Source: Streptomyces durmitorensis (GTDB lineage Bacteria; Actinomycetota; Actinomycetes; Streptomycetales; Streptomycetaceae). From it: a DNA stretch of 64,000 bases. Of this stretch, positions 19,369 to 28,576 are shown in pieces (position 1 is the first letter of the stretch; every line of letters starts with the position of its first letter). The translations under genes and the position numbers were made by a program. The DNA is taken from NCBI RefSeq assembly GCF_023498005.1, contig NZ_CP097289.1, forward strand, positions 7,626,001 to 7,690,000, written 5' to 3'. The notes under the pieces were generated by a model. That model had not been told where the DNA came from. It saw nothing but the letters and a program-made list of their open reading frames with translations, and searched no databases.

Positions 19369-20084
19369 GAGTGGGCTCCTCGGCCGGTACGTACGTGCAG
19401 TTGGAACCGGGACGGGTCGAGCAGGCTCGTGACCTGCTCCACGACCTCCCCGTCGGCGTCGCGGAAGACCTGGGCGAGCCGGATGAACGGCTCACCGGGG
19501 GAGCGGTGCAGGAGCCCCGCGTCCTCGTCGCCGAGGCCGGACACCGCGATGCGGGCGTCGCTCGACGCCGCGATGTGGCCCGCGGCGATCAGGGTCCGGT
19601 TCAGCGAGCCGCCTTCGAGGCCCCGCTCGGGCAGATCGGCGAGGGCGGGCACGGCGGGGACGCGGCTGCGCTCCAGGGAGACGCCCGCGCCTTCGGCCAG
19701 TCGCCTGACGCGGTCGAGGGCGATGAAGTGCGGGTCCGCGAGGCCTAGTTCGGTGGCGAGCTCCGGGTCGGCGATCCGCTCGAAGCGCAGCGTTTCCGTG
19801 GCGAGCTCGGTGCCCTGGTCGGCGAGCGCCCGCGTCCAGCCGAGCTGCTGGTCGAGCGGGGTCCCGTCGAACGTGACGATCGAACCGATGCCGGCGTGCG
19901 TCTCGATGAGCCCCTGCTCGCCGAGGGCGCTGAGCGCCTGACGGACGGTGGTGCGACTGACCCCGAACCGCTCCCGCAGGGCGTGCTCGCCGGGGAGCCG
20001 GCTGCCGTCGGCGTGCACCCCGGCGCGGATCTCGTCGGCGAGCACGTGTGCGACGCGATGATGTTTATGAACCTGTCCAGGCAT
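19365..20084 (-). CDS. GntR/HutC-family transcriptional regulator
   Basis: This 239-residue protein has a GntR winged helix at residues about 8-70 (LPGEHALRERFGVSRTTVRQ) and a C-terminal UTRA ligand-binding domain of the HutC type (LDRVRRLAEGAGVSLERS, then a final VEQVTSLLDPSRFQLHV). It heads the operon with the ADP-ribosylglycohydrolase, NCS1 permease and PfkB kinase, and most likely represses it until a pathway intermediate binds the UTRA domain. On the minus strand TACCTT lies 6 bases before the ATG, suggesting a leaderless transcript. Confidence 0.92.
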   Translation of the reverse strand: MPGQVHKHHRVAHVLADEIRAGVHADGSRLPGEHALRERFGVSRTTVRQALSALGEQGLIETHAGIGSIVTFDGTPLDQQLGWTRALADQGTELATETLRFERIADPELATELGLADPHFIALDRVRRLAEGAGVSLERSRVPAVPALADLPERGLEGGSLNRTLIAAGHIAASSDARIAVSGLGDEDAGLLHRSPGEPFIRLAQVFRDADGEVVEQVTSLLDPSRFQLHVRTGRGAHS

Positions 20085-20155
20085 GTCTAGAAGGTAAGCG
20101 GAGCTGATCCGTCCCGTCTACGGTTGCCGGAAGATTCTTTGCGGGTGCGTACCCG

Positions 20156-21169
20156 TCAGGCCTGCTTGGCGACCTCGGCCTGCTGGGCCTTCTCCGTACG
20201 CCGCGCCCGGTGCGACATCCAGGCGGCGACCAGCGCCCCGGAGACGTTGTGCCACACGGAGAACACGGCGGCGGGCAGCGCGGCGAGCGGGCTGAAGTGG
20301 GCCGTGGCGAGCGACGCCGCGAGCCCCGAGTTCTGCATGCCGACCTCGAAGGCCATGGCGCGCGACGCGGGCGGCCCGAGGCGGGCCAGCTTGCCCGCGC
20401 CGTAGCCGAGCGCGAGCCCGAGGCCGTTGTGCAGGACGACGGCGACGAACACGAGCAGCGCGGCGGACTTGATGGCCGTCGCGCTGCCCGCGACCACCAC
20501 GGCCACGATGACCGCGATGGTCAGGGCGGACAGCCACGGCAGGGCGCTGAGGACCCGCCCGATGTAGCGGCCGAAGAGCAGGCGCACGACGAGACCGGCG
20601 AGCACCGGGAGCAGCACGGTCTTGAGGATGTCCGTGACCATCGAGCCCGCGTCCACCGGCAGGTACTCGCCCGCGAGGAGCAGCGTGAGCGGCGGCGTGA
20701 TGAGCGGCGCGAGGACGGTCGAGACGGTGGCCACCGAGACGGAAAGGGCCACGTCGCCGCGGGCCAGGTAGGTCACGACGTTGGACGCGGTGCCGCTCGG
20801 CGCGCAGCCCACGAGGATCACACCGGCCGCGAGTTGGGGCGAGAGCCCGAGCGCGTGGGCGATCAGCCAGCCGAGCCCCGGCATGATCACGTAGTGCGCG
20901 ACCAGGCCGAGCGCGACGGCCCAGGGCCGCTTGACGACGCCCTGGAAGTCAAGCGGGGTCATGGTGAGCCCCATGCAGAACATCACGAGCCCCAGGAGGT
21001 ACGGGACGTTCGTGCCCCAGCCCTTGAAGGCGTCAGGCGCCATCAGGCCGAGCGCGCCTGCGGCGAGCACGAGGACGGGGAAGACCGTGACGGCGAGGCG
21101 GGCCGCCTTGTCGCCGCTCTTCGTGGAGCCGCTCTCCGTGGAGCTGGGGATCGTCTGTTCGGTTTGCAC
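20156..21169 (-). CDS. bile acid:sodium symporter (BASS) family transporter
   Basis: This protein of about 337 residues has nine to ten hydrophobic helices. Family segments include LLGLVMFCMGLTMTPLDF, VGCAPSGTASNVVTYLARGD (the sodium-site crossover helix) and AFEVGMQNSGLAASLA. BASS proteins import organic anions such as pantoate, keto acids or bile-acid-like compounds; the substrate here is unknown. The GTG at 21169 is my choice; a TTG at 21205 would add twelve basic residues. Neither has a clear ribosome site. A long polar N-terminus (SSTESGSTKSGDK) precedes the first helix. Confidence 0.85.
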   Translation of the reverse strand: MQTEQTIPSSTESGSTKSGDKAARLAVTVFPVLVLAAGALGLMAPDAFKGWGTNVPYLLGLVMFCMGLTMTPLDFQGVVKRPWAVALGLVAHYVIMPGLGWLIAHALGLSPQLAAGVILVGCAPSGTASNVVTYLARGDVALSVSVATVSTVLAPLITPPLTLLLAGEYLPVDAGSMVTDILKTVLLPVLAGLVVRLLFGRYIGRVLSALPWLSALTIAVIVAVVVAGSATAIKSAALLVFVAVVLHNGLGLALGYGAGKLARLGPPASRAMAFEVGMQNSGLAASLATAHFSPLAALPAAVFSVWHNVSGALVAAWMSHRARRTEKAQQAEVAKQA

Positions 21170-21258
21170 CCGGCGATGCAACGCCGCCGTGGCGCGTGGA
21201 CGCAAACCCGTCTCGATATGTGGTCGCTACACGAAGCTGAAGGGCGGGGCGGGACGCG

Positions 21259-21969
21259 TCAGTAGCGCGTGATCGCCGTCGCCCCGGACTGCGTCCCGAT
21301 CGCCATGTGCGGCCGCCGGTCCGGCTCGGCCCACCGAAGGATCCGCCGCATCGCGTCGCCGGACACCGACACGCAGCCCGCCGTGGCCCCGCGCCCGTTG
21401 ACGTGCAGGAAGATCCCGGCGCCGCGCCCGCGCACCGGGCGGTCGTAGTTGAAGCCGATGAGCAGGGCGTGCGCGTACTGGGTGTCGTACGTGATGAGGT
21501 GCTCGGACTCGGCGGCGCGGCAGTCGGCGGGGCGCGGCTGCGTCCAGCGGTTGTAGGAGCGGGAGTCGTTGTCCTGGCACCACCAGGAGTTCTTCGTGAC
21601 CCGGCGGTAGGGGTAGTCCGTGCCGGGCGGCGCGGCCTTGATGCCGAAGGCGTACGGGAGCCGGAACAGGCCGGTGGGCGTCGTGTTCGTCCCCTGCTTG
21701 CGGGAGCCGCCCTCCGTCAGGCCCTTCGCGCCGAACCGTGCCGCCGCAGAGCCGGACTTGACCCAGCGCCCGCCGCGCCGGTCCCACCACGTGACCGTGC
21801 CGGTGGTGGAGCCCGTGCGCACGGCCTGCGCGGTGATGAGCTGGGTTCCGCCGCCCGTGTCCGCCATGCGGTCCGGCAGCGGAGGGCTCGTGCCGGGTGC
21901 CGCGCCGATGGCGGTGGCGGCGAGGACGAGGGCGGCTGCGGACGCGAGGGCGGCGGCACGGGGGCGCAT
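21259..21969 (-). CDS. secreted L,D-transpeptidase-like protein
   Basis: This 236-residue protein has a Sec-type signal peptide (MRPRAAALASAAALVLAATA, cleavage likely after AIGAA or nearby). The catalytic segment HVNGRGATAGCVSV, about residues 187-201, holds the His and nucleophilic Cys of the YkuD fold; SPYG-like TPTGLFRLPYAFG precedes it. The family forms 3-3 cross-links in peptidoglycan or attaches proteins to it; this subgroup of small exported YkuD-type proteins is common in Streptomyces and its exact role is unsettled. It stands alone next to a flavin-type oxidase gene with the same orientation. Confidence 0.85.
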   Translation of the reverse strand: MRPRAAALASAAALVLAATAIGAAPGTSPPLPDRMADTGGGTQLITAQAVRTGSTTGTVTWWDRRGGRWVKSGSAAARFGAKGLTEGGSRKQGTNTTPTGLFRLPYAFGIKAAPPGTDYPYRRVTKNSWWCQDNDSRSYNRWTQPRPADCRAAESEHLITYDTQYAHALLIGFNYDRPVRGRGAGIFLHVNGRGATAGCVSVSGDAMRRILRWAEPDRRPHMAIGTQSGATAITRY

Positions 21970-21972
21970 GGC

Positions 21973-22560
21973 TCAGACCGTAGTGGGAGGCAGCGGCAAC
22001 GGCAGGCCGGGCAGGCCGTCGATGCTCTGCGCGATGTACTCCTTCTTGCTGAAGTAGGCGCTCAGCGACGCGTCGTCCTCGCGCGCGAAGCGCCTGCCGT
22101 GCAGGTCGCGGTCCTCGTCGTACGACATGAAGGGCACCGCGTATCCGCAGCTGTCACGGACGAGTTCGGCCGTCACCACGATGATCGCGCGCAGGCCGTG
22201 CTGGGTCGCGTCGATGTCGGGGAAGTGCCCGAGCAGCTCCGCCCAGCGCGGGTCGTCGCGGAAGACGGGTTCGCCGCGGCCGTGCACCCGGACGATGTTC
22301 GGCGGGCCCTGGAAGGCACACCACATCAGGGTGATGCGGCCGTTCTCGCGCAGGTGCGCGACCGTCTCCGCGGTGCTGCCCGCGAAGTCGAGGTAGGCCA
22401 CGGTGTGTTCGTCGACGACGGCGAACGAGCCGGTGAGACCTTTGGGGGAGAGATTGACCGTGCCGTCGCCGGAGAGGGGCGCGGTGGCGGTGAAGAAGAG
22501 AGGCTGAGCCTCGATGAACGTGCGGAGTCTGCCGTCTATGCGTTCGTAAGTCTTTCCCAT
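21973..22560 (-). CDS. pyridoxamine 5'-phosphate oxidase-fold protein
   Basis: This 195-residue split-barrel flavin-binding protein has FFTATAPLSGDGTVNLSPKG (residues about 22-41) and NGRITLMWCAFQGPPNIVRVHG, the usual pattern of the PNPOx-like group that binds FMN, F420 or haem. The long tail with CGYAVPFMSYDEDRD marks the roughly 190-residue subgroup annotated only as a PPOX-class protein. The enzyme reaction is unknown. Its start faces the argH promoter region in divergent orientation. Only three bases separate its stop from the next gene's start, so the transpeptidase may share its transcript. Confidence 0.85.
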   Translation of the reverse strand: MGKTYERIDGRLRTFIEAQPLFFTATAPLSGDGTVNLSPKGLTGSFAVVDEHTVAYLDFAGSTAETVAHLRENGRITLMWCAFQGPPNIVRVHGRGEPVFRDDPRWAELLGHFPDIDATQHGLRAIIVVTAELVRDSCGYAVPFMSYDEDRDLHGRRFAREDDASLSAYFSKKEYIAQSIDGLPGLPLPLPPTTV

Positions 22561-22631
22561 GTCTAAGGATTATTGCCAGAAATCCTTCGCCTGTCTAACG
22601 ACTTCGCATGTCGTCTCACGTCGCGACTGGA

Positions 22632-22682
22632 TTGACGAAACATACGGAACACTGCATACTCATGCATGACGGCGAATGCAGG
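22632..22682 (+). promoter_or_regulatory. argH promoter with ArgR box
   Basis: TTGACG (22632-22637) and CATACT (22655-22660) are 17 bases apart. The stretch ACTGCATACTCATGCATGAC (22651-22670), followed by GAATGCA, overlaps the -10 box and start point and resembles Streptomyces ARG boxes with repeated TGCAT half-sites. ArgR binding here would block initiation, tying argH to the argCJBDR operon. Confidence 0.7.
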
Positions 22683-22686
22683 GTAA

Positions 22687-24129
<1,443 letters not shown>

Positions 24130-24216
24130 CGCCGGGGCAGCGCGTGCCGCGTTGACGTGGGCATCGCGGGTTACGTTGGTCGTCTTCCGCAAGGAGCCGA
24201 CCGAACGGAGCCCGCG

Positions 24217-25191
24217 ATGCCCTTCTCGCGCTTGGCCGCAGCGACCACCCCCACCGCCCACATCGGGTTCGGCCTCGCCGCCGTCGGCAGGCCCGGCTAC
24301 ATCACGCTCGGCCGCGAAGCCGACCTGCCGCCGTCCCGCAGCGTCGAGGCCCTGCGCGAGCGCACCCTCGAACTCCTCGACGCCGCCTACGCGCTCGGCG
24401 TGCGGTACATCGACGTGGCGCGCTCCTACGGCCGCTCCGAGGAGTTCCTCGCCGACTGGCTGCACGCGAGGCCCGACATCCACGATGTCGTGATCGGCAG
24501 CAAGTGGGGCTACACGTACACGGCGGCCTGGAACGCGGGCGCCGAGGGCCCGCACGAGGTCAAGGACCACAGCGTCGCCGCGTACGTCCGTCAGCGCGAG
24601 GAGAGCGCTCAGCTGCTCGGCGAGCGGCTCGACCTCTACCAGATCCACTCCGTGACACCGGAGAGCCCCGCCCTCACCGACAAGGAACTGCACTCAAAAC
24701 TGGCCGAGTTGGCGGCCGAAGGCGTCACGATCGGACTCTCCGTCAGCGGCCCGGAGCAGGCGGCCGCGATCCGCGCCGCCCTCGCCGTGACCGTCGACGG
24801 CGAGCCGCTCTTCCGTACGGTCCAGGCCACGTACAACGCCCTGGAGACATCGGCCGGCCCCGCGCTCGCCGAGGCCCATGACGCGGGCCTCACCGTCCTG
24901 GTCAAGGAGGCCATGGCCAACGGCCGCCTCGCCGACCCGCACGCCCCCGCGGCCCTGCGCGAGATCGCCGGGGCGACCGGGCTCGGCTGCGACGCGGTGG
25001 CCCTCGCCCTCGTCCTGCGCCAACCGTGGGCGGGCGTGGCCCTGTCCGGCGCGGCCACCTCGGTCCAGCTCGTCTCGAACCTGCACGCGGCGGCCGTCGA
25101 CCTCGACGAGGAGCAGCTGGAGCGCCTCGCGGGGCTGGCGGAGGCGCCGGCCGCGTACTGGGAGCGGCGCGGGCAGCTGCCCTGGCACTGA
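24217..25191 (+). CDS. aldo/keto reductase (D-threo-aldose dehydrogenase-like)
   Basis: This 324-residue protein has the AKR barrel pattern: IGFGLAAVGRPGYI, YIDVARSYGRSEEFLADWL with the Asp and Tyr of the catalytic tetrad, VVIGSKWGY with the Lys and LDLYQIHSVTP with the His. The variant spacing and the ALSGAATSVQLVSNL C-terminus are those of a subgroup often annotated as aldo/keto reductases of unknown substrate. The ATG at 24217 has ACGGAG 6 bases before it and is preferred over 24157. It follows argH but has its own short leader. Confidence 0.88.
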   Translation: MPFSRLAAATTPTAHIGFGLAAVGRPGYITLGREADLPPSRSVEALRERTLELLDAAYALGVRYIDVARSYGRSEEFLADWLHARPDIHDVVIGSKWGYTYTAAWNAGAEGPHEVKDHSVAAYVRQREESAQLLGERLDLYQIHSVTPESPALTDKELHSKLAELAAEGVTIGLSVSGPEQAAAIRAALAVTVDGEPLFRTVQATYNALETSAGPALAEAHDAGLTVLVKEAMANGRLADPHAPAALREIAGATGLGCDAVALALVLRQPWAGVALSGAATSVQLVSNLHAAAVDLDEEQLERLAGLAEAPAAYWERRGQLPWH

Positions 25192-25230
25192 CGAACCCCT
25201 GAGGTGACCCCTCGGGTGAGAGGTGTGCGT

Positions 25231-25273
25231 ATCTCATGAGACAAATATGTCTCACATGGACTATGGTTGTCTC
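25231..25273 (+). promoter_or_regulatory. TetR-type operator and leaderless promoter
   Basis: The perfect inverted repeat TGAGACA-AATA-TGTCTCA (25237-25254) is followed by another half-site TGTCTCA just before the ATG, and preceded by the overlapping palindrome TCTCATGAGA. TATGGT (25262-25267) lies 6 bases before the ATG at 25274. The operator covers the -35 region, so autorepression by the TetR protein, and co-repression of the MFS gene, is the natural reading. Confidence 0.65.
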
Positions 25274-25825
25274 ATGTCAGTCGATCGCGATCAGGTGCTG
25301 CGCAGCGCCGCCGCGCAACTCACCCGCAAAGGCTCCTCGACGATGGACGAGGTGGCGCGCGCGGCGGGCATCAGCCGCGCCACCCTGCACCGGCACTTCG
25401 CCGGGCGCTACGCCCTCGTACGCGCCCTGGAGGAGCTCGGCATCCAGGAGTGCGAGGCCGCTCTGGAGGCGGCCCGGCTCGGCGAGGACAGCGCCGAAGA
25501 GGCACTGCGCCGCCTGGTCAAGGAGATCCAGCCGGCGGCCGGGCTGCTCGCGTTCCTCGTCACGGAGAACCAGCTCTTCGAGGACGACGCGCAGCACGAG
25601 GGCTGGTCGCGGCTCGACGACAACATCGGCGCCCTTTTCCGGCGCGGCCAGGAGGGCGGCGAGTTCCGCATCGACCTGAGCCCGGCCTGGCTCACCGAGG
25701 CGCTGTACGGACTCGTCGGCGCCGGCGCCTGGGCCGTACTTGACGGCCGCGTGGCCGCCAAGGACTTCACACACATGATCGCCGAGCTGCTGATCGGCGG
25801 AGCACAACGGAGAGTGGAACCATGA
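25274..25825 (+). CDS. TetR-family transcriptional regulator
   Basis: This 183-residue protein has an N-terminal TetR HTH (MDEVARAAGISRATLHRHFA, residues about 22-41) and a C-terminal helical ligand domain. The ATG at 25274 is chosen because the HTH follows at the usual distance and a -10-like box sits just before it; upstream in-frame starts would run through the palindromic operator. The stop overlaps the ATG of the MFS transporter gene (ATGA). It most likely represses itself and that pump, and the pump's substrate would be the inducer. Confidence 0.92.
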   Translation: MSVDRDQVLRSAAAQLTRKGSSTMDEVARAAGISRATLHRHFAGRYALVRALEELGIQECEAALEAARLGEDSAEEALRRLVKEIQPAAGLLAFLVTENQLFEDDAQHEGWSRLDDNIGALFRRGQEGGEFRIDLSPAWLTEALYGLVGAGAWAVLDGRVAAKDFTHMIAELLIGGAQRRVEP

Positions 25826-27363
25826 CCAGCATCGAACAGCGGACGGCGTCGGCGGAGGTCGAGCGCAGCCCCGGCCGCTGGCTCGCGCTCGCCGTGCTGG
25901 TCCTTGCCGTACTGCTCGTCGCCGTGGACGCGACGGTGCTCGGCCTGGCCACGCCGTACATCAGCGAGGACCTCGAGCCGACCGGCACACAGCTGCTGTG
26001 GATCGGTGACATCTACTCGTTCGTCATCGCCGGTCTGCTCGTCTCCATGGGCAGCCTCGGCGACCGCATCGGCCGCAAGAAGCTCCTGCTGATCGGCGCC
26101 GTCGCCTTCGGCGGGGTCTCGGTGCTCAACGCCTACGCGACCACGCCCGAGATGCTCATGCTGGCCCGTGCGCTGCTCGGTGTCGCGGGCGCGACGCTGA
26201 TGCCGTCCACCCTCGCGCTGATCCGGAACATCTTCCACGACCCGCGCGAGCGGAGCCTCGCGGTCGGCATCTGGGGCGCCATGGCGTCGGCCGGTGCGGC
26301 CGTCGGGCCCGTCGTCGGCGGGTTCCTGCTCGAGCACTTCTGGTGGGGCTCGGTCTTCCTGATCAACCTGCCGGTGATGGCGGTCCTGGTCGTCGTCGGC
26401 ATCAAGTTCCTGCCCGAGTCGAAGAATCCGGCGCCGGGTCCGTGGGACCTGATCAGCGTCGTGCTCTCGCTCATCGGCATGATCGCCGTCGTGTACGCCA
26501 TCAAGGAGGCGGCGGCGCACGGCATCCGCTGGGACGTCGGTGCGTCGGCCGTGATCGGCGTGGCGGCGCTCACCTGGTTCGTCCGGCGCCAACTCACCCT
26601 TACGGCGCCCCTCCTGGACATGCGTCTTTTCCGCAACCGGGGGTTCTCCGGGGCGGTGCTCGCCGACCTCCTCACGGTGCTCGGGCTCTCGGGCCTGGTC
26701 TTCTTCCTCTCCCAGTTCCTGCAACTGGTCCAGGGGCGGCGGCCGTTCGAGGCGGGCCTCGCCGAACTGCCCGCCGCGGTGGGCGCGGTGGCGGCCGGTC
26801 TGATCGCGGGCATGGTCGCGCGGCGGTTCTCCGTGCGCGCGGTGGTCGCCGGCGGACTCGCGGCGGTGGGCATCGCGTTGGCGGCGCTCACCACGCTGGA
26901 GCAGAGCACCGGGTATCCGCTGCTCGGAGCCTCGCTCCTGGTCGTCGGCATCGGCGCGGGCTTCTCGTTCACGGTGACCGCCGACGTCATCCTCTCCAGC
27001 GTGCCCAAGGAGCAGGCGGGCGCCGCGTCCGCGGTCTCCGAGACGGCGTACGAACTGGGCGCGGCGCTCGGCATCGCCCTGCTCGGCTCCATCGTGACGG
27101 GCGTCTACCGCGACTTCACCGCTCCGGCGGGCACCCCGCCGGAGGTGGCGTCGGCCGCGCACGAATCGCTGGGCGGCGCCGTCGAATCGGTGGCGGGCCT
27201 CCCCGCCCACGAGTCCCAGGCGCTGCTGTCCTCGGCCCAGGACGCCTTCGTCGACGGCCTGCGCTTGGCCGCCGGAGTGGGGGCGGGGGTGCTCCTCGCC
27301 ACGGCGGTGGCGGCGTGGTTCCTCCTGAAGGGTTCAAAGCTGGAGGACGGCGTCGAGCACTGA
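25822..27363 (+). CDS. MFS drug-efflux transporter (DHA2 type, 14 helices)
   Basis: This 513-residue protein has about fourteen hydrophobic segments. DHA2-type marks are AVLLVAVDATVLGLATPYIS in helix 1, LVSMGSLGDRIGRKKLLLIG (the A-loop between helices 2 and 3) and AVGPVVGGFLLEHFWWGSVFLINLP (motif C, typical of antiporters that export). It should extrude cationic or lipophilic compounds with the proton gradient. It is translationally coupled to the upstream TetR gene. A GC-rich hairpin follows the stop. Confidence 0.92.
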   Translation: MTSIEQRTASAEVERSPGRWLALAVLVLAVLLVAVDATVLGLATPYISEDLEPTGTQLLWIGDIYSFVIAGLLVSMGSLGDRIGRKKLLLIGAVAFGGVSVLNAYATTPEMLMLARALLGVAGATLMPSTLALIRNIFHDPRERSLAVGIWGAMASAGAAVGPVVGGFLLEHFWWGSVFLINLPVMAVLVVVGIKFLPESKNPAPGPWDLISVVLSLIGMIAVVYAIKEAAAHGIRWDVGASAVIGVAALTWFVRRQLTLTAPLLDMRLFRNRGFSGAVLADLLTVLGLSGLVFFLSQFLQLVQGRRPFEAGLAELPAAVGAVAAGLIAGMVARRFSVRAVVAGGLAAVGIALAALTTLEQSTGYPLLGASLLVVGIGAGFSFTVTADVILSSVPKEQAGAASAVSETAYELGAALGIALLGSIVTGVYRDFTAPAGTPPEVASAAHESLGGAVESVAGLPAHESQALLSSAQDAFVDGLRLAAGVGAGVLLATAVAAWFLLKGSKLEDGVEH

Positions 27364-27370
27364 GGGGAGC

Positions 27371-27420
27371 GCCCCGAAGGGGCGCGGGGAACTGCGCGAC
27401 CAGCCACACGCGGCTCGCAG
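27371..27420. repeat. dispersed Streptomyces-type intergenic repeat
   Basis: The stretch beginning GCCCCGAAGGGGCGCGGGGA and continuing with an ACTGCGCGACCAGCC segment has the look of a short repeat that recurs between genes in many Streptomyces genomes, as I recall it. It starts with a small GCCCC/GGGGC hairpin. Here it lies directly after the MFS transporter stop, in front of a second larger hairpin. The identification is from memory of the family; copy number was not computed. Confidence 0.5.
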
Positions 27421-27431
27421 GTAATACGAAA

Positions 27432-27476
27432 CGCCCGCCCGGTGTCGGGGGAAAGCCCCCGAGCGCCGGGCGGGCG
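27432..27476. terminator. hairpin between the MFS and acyltransferase genes
   Basis: Outer arms CGCCCGCCCGG (27432-27442) and CCGGGCGGGCG (27466-27476) enclose an inner TCGGGGG-AAAG-CCCCCGA stem. It lies between two convergent genes and can end both transcripts. Confidence 0.7.
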
Positions 27477-27500
27477 CACTGCCAAAGACCGGGCCCCGGG

Positions 27501-28172
27501 CTACGCCGCCTTGGCCTTCGTGGCGTACATGTCCACGTACTCCTGACCGGAGAGCTGCATGACCTCCGTCATCACGGAGTCCGTCACCGCCCGCAGCACA
27601 TAGCGGTCGCGGTCCATGCCCTCGTAGCGCGAGAACTCCATCGGCTCACCGAACCGCACCGTCACGCGGCCCGGCCGCGGGAGGCCCTTGCCGCCCGGCT
27701 GGAGCTTGTCCGTGCCGATCATTGCGAAGGGCACCACCGGCGCGCCGGTCATCAGGGTCAGCCGGGCGATGCCCGTGCGGCCGCGGTACAGGCGGCCGTC
27801 GGGGGAGCGGGTGCCTTCGGGGTAGATGCCGAAGAGCTTGCCCTCCTCCAGGACGCGCCGCCCGGTCATCAGGGCGGCGACACCGCCGTGGCCGCCGTCG
27901 CGGTCCACGGGGATCATCCCGGAGCCGGTGAAGAACCAGGCCATCAGGCGGCCCTTGAGTCCCTTGCCCGTGACGTACTCGTCCTTGCCGATGAAGAACA
28001 CCGGACGCGGGCAGACGAGGGGCATGATCATCGAGTCGATGAACGTGAGGTGGTTTCCGGCCATGATGACCGGGCCCGTGCCCGGAATGTTCTCTGCGCC
28101 TTCCACCCGTGGGCGGAACATCAGACGCAAGATCGGTCCGAGCACAGCCTTGATGAGCGCGAGACGGGACAA
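27501..28172 (-). CDS. 1-acyl-sn-glycerol-3-phosphate acyltransferase family (PlsC-like)
   Basis: This 223-residue acyltransferase has the four PlsC blocks: AGNHLTFIDS (the HX4D-type catalytic motif, here NHLTFID, residues about 38-47), GMIPVDRDGG, FGIYPEGTRSPDG and VVPFAMIGT. It should acylate lysophosphatidate or a related glycerolipid at the membrane. I chose the TTG at 28172 because GGAGG lies 5-6 bases before it; a TTG at 28190 gives 229 residues. It converges on the MFS gene and is divergent from glpQ, another phospholipid-related gene. Confidence 0.88.
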   Translation of the reverse strand: MSRLALIKAVLGPILRLMFRPRVEGAENIPGTGPVIMAGNHLTFIDSMIMPLVCPRPVFFIGKDEYVTGKGLKGRLMAWFFTGSGMIPVDRDGGHGGVAALMTGRRVLEEGKLFGIYPEGTRSPDGRLYRGRTGIARLTLMTGAPVVPFAMIGTDKLQPGGKGLPRPGRVTVRFGEPMEFSRYEGMDRDRYVLRAVTDSVMTEVMQLSGQEYVDMYATKAKAA

Positions 28173-28255
28173 CGGGCCCTCCGGTGTCAACGGGTCGACG
28201 ACGAGTATGTGCAGGTGAGGACGATACTCGCGGGTCCCCGCTCACCGCACATCGG

Positions 28256-28288
28256 GTTCACGCACTCGATACGCAGAGTTGACCTGGG
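28256..28288 (+). promoter_or_regulatory. candidate PhoP (PHO) box upstream of glpQ
   Basis: GTTCACGCACT and GTTGACCTGGG start exactly 22 bases apart, so they fit the first and third 11-base direct-repeat units of a Streptomyces PHO box (consensus unit start GTTCACC) with a degenerate middle unit. The site lies in the 404-base gap between the acyltransferase and glpQ genes, about 290 bases before glpQ. The rest of the gap has a GAGTAT/ATACTC inverted pair (28204-28229) and a TACGAT -10-like box near 28522, but no gene. The assignment is inference. Confidence 0.4.
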
Positions 28289-28576
28289 TTTGCGTGGTGT
28301 TGCCCTTGGACCGCCCTTCTTGTGACGACGTTATCCCCGTGTGCGGCATGTGGCGCGTCCTAGTGGCCCTTGTCACGCACCGCGGTCACGCGCTGCCACG
28401 GAGTTCGCGGTCGGCGGTGACTGACCGAAGACAACCGAACGGACCCCGTCCCGCACACCAGTCGCCATTCGGCGTCACCCTTCCGTTCGGTCCAGGGTCT
28501 CCCATCCGTCACGCGCGGCCACCTACGATCGTGCCGCTTTGTCAGGTGCAAGGCAGCACATCGGGAGGAGCGCTCA

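Noticed and set aside
28173..28576. A protein gene in the 404-base gap before glpQ
   Set aside because: Frames there have poor codon bias and no ribosome site; regulatory sequence is more likely.
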